Below the pieces are notes generated by a model. The model worked only from the letters and a program-made list of their open reading frames with translations, had not been told where the DNA came from and searched no databases. From assembly GCA_036266155.1 (NCBI GenBank), contig DATANR010000426.1, positions 1 to 24,111 of the forward strand: a stretch of DNA of 24,111 nt. Direction: 5' to 3'. Positions 19,701 through 24,111 of this stretch are shown here, piece after piece. Source of the stretch: SIAJ01 sp036266155 (GTDB taxonomy: Bacteria > Planctomycetota > Planctomycetia > Gemmatales > Gemmataceae). Each line of letters starts with the position of its first letter. The stretch's first letter is position 1. The translations under genes and the position numbers were made by a program.

Positions 19701-21104
19701 ATGATCCCCATCACCATCCAACACGCCTTTCACCCAGTCCGTCGCAGTCTGGCCACCGGGATGGTCAGCGACCTGTTCGGGCTCGCCGAGGCGGGGCCGC
19801 CGCACACGGTGGCCGATGGTGTTGCGCTCGACATTCGGCCCGGCGACCTCGTGTTGTTCACCGGCCCGTCGGGCAGCGGCAAGTCGTCGCTATTGCGGGC
19901 GGCCGGTGCGCAACTCGGAGCCGTCAATGCGATGGCGATCGAGTTGCCGGATGTGCCGCTGATCGATGCGTTGCCGGGGCCGGTCGAGCAACGGCTCGGC
20001 GTGCTCGCGGCGTGCGGGCTGTCGGAAGCGCGACTGCTGTTGCGGACGCCGAGCGAGTTGTCGGATGGGCAGCGGTATCGGTTTCGGCTGGCGCTCGCAT
20101 TGGCGGATTTTCTCCCCTCTCCCCCCGCTTCGGGGGGAGAGGGGCCGGGGGTGAGGGGGCTGAACGTCGCGGGGTCAAGAACGACGCTTTTGTCCGTTCA
20201 AGCTCAACCCCCCTCACCCCAGCCCTCTCCCCCCGAAGCGGGGGGAGAGGGAGCCAAACAACACTTCCTCATCGCCGACGAATTCGCCGCGTATCTCGAT
20301 CGCACACTCGCGAAGGTGCTCGCGTTCAACCTGCGCAAACTCGTCACACGAACCGGCGTTGGCATGTTGTTGGCGACGACGCACGACGACTTGACCACCG
20401 ATCTGCGGCCGGACTTGCACGTGCATTGTCTGGGCGACGGCGACCTGCGCATCGTGCGCAACGATCATGCCCGCGAACGCCGGCCCATCTCCTTCGCGGG
20501 TGACTTGCACATCGAAGAGGGCTCGCGGACCGACTGGCCGCCCTTCGCGAAATGGCACTATCGATCGCATACGCTGGCGTTCGTCAAGCGCATTGTGTTA
20601 TTGAAACATGGCGACGAGCCGGTCGGTATCTGTGTGTTCACGACTCCCGCCGCATCGCTGGCGTTGCGGACCCGATTCTTCGGCTTGCACGGCCCGCGTT
20701 CGCGGCTGGCCCTGACGGCCCTCAACGAACAACTCTGGCTGCTCGCCCGCGTTGTGATGCACCCCACCTACCGCGGCGCCGGCCTCGCCGCCGACTTCGT
20801 GCGGCAAGCGTGCGCCACGTGTCCCGTCGCTTGGATCGAAACACTCACCGCGATGGGCCACGCCAATCCCTTCTTCGAAAGAGCCGGCTTCACTCGCGTC
20901 GGCGTCATTCGCAAGGCGAGCCGGGAGCGTCAGCGACCGGTGTACGGAGGCCAATATGGTTCGCGACGAGCGACATGCAGCCGGGAGACGATGGAGAAGA
21001 GCCGATTCAGTGAGCCGGTTTATTATGTGTTCGATAATCGCGCGAATTCGATCATGGCAAGCCACTTGTGGGCCAACGCGGCGCGGTGTAATTTACGTGA
21101 ATGA
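19701..21104 (+). CDS. ABC-type ATPase fused to a GNAT-like acetyltransferase domain (COG2401-like), with in-frame insertion
   Basis: The 467-residue product has an ABC-like ATPase in its N-terminal half: Walker A 'FTGPSGSGKSSLL' (53-65), signature-like 'LSDGQRYRFRLA' (120-131) and Walker B 'HFLIADEFAAYLDR' (188-201), with 'LLATTHDDL' as the switch histidine region. The C-terminal half has GNAT-like features: 'LARVVMHPTYRGAGLAADFV' (the acetyl-CoA loop) and 'NPFFERAGFTRVGV'. This architecture is known as COG2401, found in some phages, archaea and bacteria; its reaction is not established. Residues about 138-187 are a translation of a palindromic element inserted between the signature and Walker B. 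Part of the C-terminal tail ('KASRERQRPV') also looks repeat-derived. The stop overlaps the next start (ATGA). Confidence 0.85.
   Translation: MIPITIQHAFHPVRRSLATGMVSDLFGLAEAGPPHTVADGVALDIRPGDLVLFTGPSGSGKSSLLRAAGAQLGAVNAMAIELPDVPLIDALPGPVEQRLGVLAACGLSEARLLLRTPSELSDGQRYRFRLALALADFLPSPPASGGEGPGVRGLNVAGSRTTLLSVQAQPPSPQPSPPEAGGEGAKQHFLIADEFAAYLDRTLAKVLAFNLRKLVTRTGVGMLLATTHDDLTTDLRPDLHVHCLGDGDLRIVRNDHARERRPISFAGDLHIEEGSRTDWPPFAKWHYRSHTLAFVKRIVLLKHGDEPVGICVFTTPAASLALRTRFFGLHGPRSRLALTALNEQLWLLARVVMHPTYRGAGLAADFVRQACATCPVAWIETLTAMGHANPFFERAGFTRVGVIRKASRERQRPVYGGQYGSRRATCSRETMEKSRFSEPVYYVFDNRANSIMASHLWANAARCNLRE
20112..20251. repeat. Palindromic element inserted in frame in the ATPase gene
   Basis: The left arm (20112-20159) and right arm (20208-20251) are inverted copies built around CTCTCCCCCCG-CTTCG-type hairpins: CCCCCCGCTTCGGGGGG on the left and CCCCCCGAAGCGGGGGG on the right. 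They are followed by a CCGGGGGTGAGGGGG / CCCCCTCACCCC tract. The element encodes low-complexity proline/glycine/serine sequence ('PSPPASGGEGPGVRG' and 'PSPQPSPPEAGGEGA'). A short TTTCTC/TTCCTC similarity at the borders may be a target duplication. Confidence 0.9.
20916..20942. repeat. Possible half-copy of a dispersed repeat near the 3' end of the ATPase gene
   Basis: GCGAGCCGGGAGCGTCAGCG followed by ACCGG resembles a short dispersed repeat that I recall from planctomycete genomes. Only one copy is in the window, so the call rests on memory and on the poorly conserved-looking protein tail it encodes. Confidence 0.3.
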
Positions 21105-21398
21105 GCCAGCCGGTCCGGGATGTCGATCCGAGTGATTTGCGCCTTCCGCCGACTCGATCGAGTGGTGCTGATTCCGTGGAAGCTGCATCAAGAAATCCGC
21201 CAGTTTGGATCGTCGACAATTGGGATGCCGCCGATCTTTGTCTATGAAGACCCGGACGGCTTGCTTGAGATCTCCGATGGTGTCACTCGGGCCACGCGGA
21301 TTGCAAAACTGGCCCCTGGCCAGACGGTTCCGGTGGTCGTCATCGGGCGCTACCGAAGGAGCCGTGCCCAATCGTTACGAGTGAGGGACCGATTATGA
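21101..21398 (+). pseudogene. ParB-like protein gene with a single-base frameshift
   Basis: ATG at 21101 overlaps the preceding stop (ATGA). Frame 1 reads 'RDVDPSDLRLPPTRSSGAD' and then, after GAT at 21170-21172, loses sense and stops. Frame 2 resumes with 'PWKLHQEIRQFGSSTIGMPP', then 'FVYEDPDGLLEISDGVTRATR' in essence, and 'AKLAPGQTVPVVVIGRY', ending at 21398. Removing one T at 21172/21173 joins them into 98 residues. The 'DG.TRATR.AKL.PG..V.V.VIG' block resembles the ParB/Srx-type nucleotide-binding fold (compare DGxHRxxA). Its role is unknown. Either the gene is dead or the assembly has one extra base. Confidence 0.72.
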
Positions 21399-21616
21399 GC
21401 GCGAACAACGCCCGGGCGGACCTGTTTGGTGCGCTCCAATCCTTGTCGGAAGCCGTTCCCGAAATGCGCGCGGGCCAACTCATGGCCGCCATCGGCGAGT
21501 TATGCGCGGATCTGCATGGACGTGGTCTGTGGGACGCCACCGATGTGGAGTTGCTCGAAGCCGTGTGGCAATTCCAGCGCAACTTCGAGTCCGCGAGCGT
21601 CGCTGCCATTAGCTGA
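21395..21616 (+). CDS. Small hypothetical protein coupled to the ParB-like gene
   Basis: The 73-residue product begins at an ATG overlapping the previous stop as ATGA, so it belongs to the same operon as the ATPase/GNAT and ParB-like genes. The sequence 'VPEMRAGQLMAAIGELCADL' followed by 'GLWDATDVELLEAVWQF' is predominantly helical, acidic and soluble. It looks like a conserved accessory protein that travels with the ParB-like gene; I cannot assign a function. Confidence 0.62.
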   Translation: MSANNARADLFGALQSLSEAVPEMRAGQLMAAIGELCADLHGRGLWDATDVELLEAVWQFQRNFESASVAAIS

Positions 21617-21774
21617 CCGCACCACGACGCCGACTGCGTGAAATCGAACGCCTGCGCGACCGCCTGGCCGAGGTCGTGAAGCCCGAGATCATCCCCGATT
21701 GGCTGGAGAAGCCCAACGCAGCTTTCAATGATTTGAAGTCCGCAAATTATCACCGGGCTGAGTACGCAGCATGA
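21613..21774 (+). pseudogene. Possible remnant of a small antitoxin-like protein
   Basis: A frame without a start codon encodes 'RLREIERLRDRLAEVVKPEI', then 'IPDWLEKPNAAFNDLKSANY', ending in TGA at 21772-21774. The 'W-L-x-x-P-N-x-A-F' segment resembles the C-terminal part of Xre/MbcA/ParS (DUF2384)-type antitoxins, preceded by a coiled-coil-like helix. It is bounded upstream by an in-frame TAG at 21610. It could be only a 3' fragment left after the adjoining gene was inserted. The match is by eye and weak. Confidence 0.3.
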
Positions 21775-21929
21775 GTTCTTTTGCGCTCGGCGGCCCGAAA
21801 ATCGAATCGCTGACGAACATTCGACTGACGCGTGGGCGGACTCGCGAGCCAGCGAGCAGTCAGCGCGGGGACCGGTGCGACAGTAATCGGAACGCCGGCC
21901 GGCGTCTCTCCGTTGAGAACGTGTTCAAG

Positions 21930-22670
21930 ATGTTACTGTGGTGGAAGCTCTTTCGAATCAAATCGAGAATCTGGAAGCTGCGCTTTACCAGCGAGATGGC
22001 AAGCTACGACCCCGTTCGTAGGCTGGTTGCTCTGGGTTCATCAGCCACACCATCACTCGTGCGATGGGTGAGACATCAACAGGATCCTATCGGGATTTTC
22101 GCCGCTGAAGCGCTTGGCAGAATCGGGAGTCCAGCCGCAGTTGAGCCATTGATCGAGGCAATCACCGATATTGCTTCGAACACCGGGATGAAAACAGTAG
22201 CTGCACAATCGCTTGGTTTATTAAAGGACAAGAAGGCCGTCCCCGCCCTCATCCATGTTCTTGAATCCGAGCAAAGAAAACAAACACAGTTGGCTGCGAC
22301 AATAATCGAATCGCTCGGTCAGTTAGGTGATCCTCGAGCGATCAAGCATATTGCCGTCCAAATCGAATGTGCATCTCTCGGCCGCGCCCTCAAGAAACTG
22401 GCTGAAGTTGAAGGGGGCTTCGAGGTGCTAGTACAGTACTTGTTGGAAGACATACCCGGAGAGGATACCGGCATAAATTGGGTCGCGGCTGTCAGAATTA
22501 TGGACGTCTGGCGAAATAATGCGGAGCTTCGAGCCATGAGGCCTTTGAGGGAGTTCATCTCAAAAGTTCGCGGCCTTGTTCAATCGAAGAGACTACGTTT
22601 TCAGGCAAATGCTCAGGAATCGCTGTCCTATGCCGAGGGTCTTTTGGCAAGGTTGGCTGGTCAGAAGTGA
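21930..22670 (+). CDS. HEAT-repeat protein
   Basis: The 246-residue product (ATG at 21930; GTG 21921 and a longer form from ATG 21771 are alternatives) starts with a basic helix 'MLLWWKLFRIKSRIWKLRF'. It contains at least three HEAT/PBS-lyase-type repeats: 'PIGIFAAEALGRIGSPAAVE', 'GMKTVAAQSLGLLKDKKAVP' and 'LAATIIESLGQLGDPRAIK'. Such alpha-solenoids are protein-interaction scaffolds; no enzymatic motif is present. Third-codon GC is about half (19 of 40 codons at 22200-22319 by hand count), far below the neighbouring genes, suggesting recent acquisition. The segment 21771-21929 is in frame but looks like non-protein sequence. Confidence 0.75.
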   Translation: MLLWWKLFRIKSRIWKLRFTSEMASYDPVRRLVALGSSATPSLVRWVRHQQDPIGIFAAEALGRIGSPAAVEPLIEAITDIASNTGMKTVAAQSLGLLKDKKAVPALIHVLESEQRKQTQLAATIIESLGQLGDPRAIKHIAVQIECASLGRALKKLAEVEGGFEVLVQYLLEDIPGEDTGINWVAAVRIMDVWRNNAELRAMRPLREFISKVRGLVQSKRLRFQANAQESLSYAEGLLARLAGQK

Positions 22671-22979
22671 GCAAGAGTAGAACTGTCTTATGCGCCGTCC
22701 GACTTGAATAGGACGTAGCGATTCCGAGCCTCTTCTAACGACGCATGCCGCTTTGTTTATTCAAGCCTCCGCAAGTCGATCGACCCACTCGCCCGCTACG
22801 CCGCGATGGCTCTTTGCAGGAAGGACAAAAAGGAACGCAGCTCGCAACCCCTTTTCCTGGCCTCAGGCGGTCGTTGGTCCTCCCCAGCATTGCGATTCTC
22901 CCCCGCTCAAATACAACATCCCCGCCACTTCTTTTTCAACCCGGCCGCACTACGTCCTGGAGGCCGAGAGGCTGCCCTA
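22671..22979 (+). other. Intergenic leader of gcvT, nothing recognised
   Basis: This 309-base gap between the HEAT gene and gcvT has open frames in two phases but no recognisable protein. I looked for a glycine riboswitch, which often precedes gcvT, and did not see its conserved elements. No tRNA or strong terminator is evident. Confidence 0.5.
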
Positions 22980-24062
22980 ATGGCGAATTTGCGCACGCCT
23001 TTGTACGACTGGCACCTCGCCCACAGGGCGCGGATGGTCCCGTTCGGCGGCTGGGACATGCCCGTGCAGTACGTCGGCGTCATGCACGAGCACAAGGCCG
23101 TGCGCAGTGGGGCCGGGCTGTTCGACGTCTCGCACATGGCCCGCCTCAATTTCGCGGGCACGCAGGCGCTCGATTTGATTCAGAAGGTCTGGACGAACAA
23201 TGCCGCGACGATGAAGGACTTTCAGGTGCGCTATGGCCTCGTCTGCAACGAGGCCGGCGGATGCCTGGACGACATTCTCGTCTATCGCTGGCCGTACGGC
23301 TGGGCGATGGTTGTGAACGCGTCGAACCGCGAGAAGATCGTCGGCTGGCTGAATGAGCACAAGGGTTCGATCGATGTACAGATCGAGGATCAGACGACCG
23401 AGACGGCGATGCTCGCGGTCCAGGGGCCGAAGGCGGTGGCGACGTGTGCCGGCATGTTCGAGGCGGATGCGTCGACGCTGAAGTATTACTTCGCGTTGCC
23501 GACGAAATATAAGGGAAAGAACTGCGTTGTCTCGCGGACCGGCTACACGGGCGAGGACGGTCTCGAGATCATGGTGTCGAAGTCGCAAGCGGTCGAGTTG
23601 GCTGATGACTTGGTTAACCGCGGCGCCGAGCCGTGCGGCCTTGGGTGCCGGGATACGCTGCGACTCGAAGCCGCGATGCCGCTCTATGGGCACGAATTGA
23701 ATGAGACTATTAACCCGATCCAGGCCGGGCTCGGCTGGGCGGTGAAGGTCGACAAGGGCCCGTTCGTCGGCCACGATGCACTGGCGACCGCGATTGAAGA
23801 TGTCGGTAAGGTGCCGCAGCGCGTCGGCCTGGAACTCGAAGGCAAGCGGGCGGCCCGTGAAGGGTGCCAGATTCTCGTGGGCAATTCGCCGATGGGGATC
23901 GTGACGAGCGGCAGCTATGCCCCGTGGCTGGAGAAGTCGATCGCGATGGGTTATGTGACGGCCAACGTCGCGGCCGTCGGCACGAACTTGATGGTCGACA
24001 TCCGCGGCAGCCTGACGCCGGCGAAGGTGGTGGCGTTGCCATTTTATCAGAGGGCCAAGTAG
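22980..24062 (+). CDS. gcvT: Glycine cleavage system T protein (aminomethyltransferase)
   Basis: GcvT takes the aminomethyl group from lipoylated H protein, releasing ammonia and transferring the one-carbon unit to tetrahydrofolate. ATG at 22980 gives 360 residues starting 'MANLRTPLYDWHLAHRARMV', as usual for the family. Folate-binding and core signatures are 'PFGGWDMPVQY' (about 21-31), 'GLFDVSHMA' (about 47-55), 'GGCLDDILVYR' (about 93-103), 'SRTGYTGEDGLEIM' (about 183-196) and 'RDTLRLEAAMPLYGHEL' (about 223-239). The length is typical. The open frame upstream of 22980 is non-homologous. The other glycine-cleavage genes would be expected beyond the window; only a possible H-protein lipoylation enzyme (2459) is seen here, far away. 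Confidence 0.97.
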   Translation: MANLRTPLYDWHLAHRARMVPFGGWDMPVQYVGVMHEHKAVRSGAGLFDVSHMARLNFAGTQALDLIQKVWTNNAATMKDFQVRYGLVCNEAGGCLDDILVYRWPYGWAMVVNASNREKIVGWLNEHKGSIDVQIEDQTTETAMLAVQGPKAVATCAGMFEADASTLKYYFALPTKYKGKNCVVSRTGYTGEDGLEIMVSKSQAVELADDLVNRGAEPCGLGCRDTLRLEAAMPLYGHELNETINPIQAGLGWAVKVDKGPFVGHDALATAIEDVGKVPQRVGLELEGKRAAREGCQILVGNSPMGIVTSGSYAPWLEKSIAMGYVTANVAAVGTNLMVDIRGSLTPAKVVALPFYQRAK

Positions 24063-24070
24063 GGGGTCAA

Positions 24071-24085
24071 GCGGCGCTTCGCCGC
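24071..24085 (+). terminator. Short hairpin after gcvT
   Basis: GCGGCG-CTT-CGCCGC forms a perfect 6-bp stem nine bases after the gcvT stop. There is no U-tract, so it may be a weak terminator or the edge of a dispersed repeat cut by the window end. Confidence 0.3.
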
Positions 24086-24111
24086 GCCGACCCACCATCG
24101 CGCTCTCGGTG

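Noticed and set aside
22671..22979. Glycine riboswitch upstream of gcvT
   Set aside because: I could not find the conserved glycine aptamer core elements in the leader.
22977..24098. Long minus-strand open frame opposite gcvT
   Set aside because: It is antisense to gcvT; the translated sequence is arginine/histidine-rich shadow sequence with no family features.

Overview
The window is about 24 kb of high-GC bacterial chromosome. It looks like a member of the Planctomycetota: there is an H-x9-DG pseudopilin-like protein (14705 region), a DUF11-like protein, an Rpn/PD-(D/E)XK-like protein, several small planctomycete-type conserved hypotheticals, and dense dispersed palindromic repeats. Housekeeping genes are scattered singly among accessory genes: lipoate ligase family (2459), metG (5143), a GT9 glycosyltransferase plus maf (6874-8516), an ECF sigma factor (13221), pyrE (16424) and gcvT (22980).

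Layout. 1-2.4 kb: hypotheticals. 2.4-3.3 kb: a lipoate-protein-ligase-family gene carrying an in-frame 108-bp palindromic element. 3.3-5.0 kb: a nested-hairpin repeat, then a structured leader that I propose is a retron msr-msd RNA, then a retron-type reverse transcriptase. 5.1-8.6 kb: metG, GT9 and maf, with metG and maf each followed by a copy of the same palindromic repeat. 8.6-11.3 kb, minus strand: a membrane-anchored hypothetical, a secreted DUF4177-like protein and a CPBP protease. 11.3-13.0 kb, minus strand: a coupled three-gene module (TIGR04255 family, a 148-residue protein, and a third gene that is frameshifted). 13.2-15.1 kb: an ECF sigma factor with a probable partner protein, and GGACTG-type repeats that encode protein tails. 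15.2-17.0 kb: an internally duplicated hypothetical, divergent from pyrE. 17.1-22.7 kb: an accessory region with an orphan terminase pair, tandem small paralogs, an ABC-ATPase/GNAT fusion carrying an in-frame palindromic insertion, a frameshifted ParB-like gene, remnants, and a low-GC3 HEAT-repeat gene. 22.98 kb to the end: gcvT.

The most interesting points are: (1) the retron-like locus, where an 11-bp a1/a2-like stem encloses several hairpins and ends 5 nt before the reverse transcriptase start; (2) at least five unrelated families of palindromic elements, two of them inserted in frame inside conserved enzymes and others supplying stop codons or C-terminal tails; (3) the three-gene TIGR04255 module as a candidate uncharacterised system; (4) an orphan but catalytically complete terminase. 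Two genes (11333-11769 and 21101-21398) each need a single-base correction to read through, so either gene decay or assembly error is possible. Family assignments come from motifs recognised by eye; no database search was possible.
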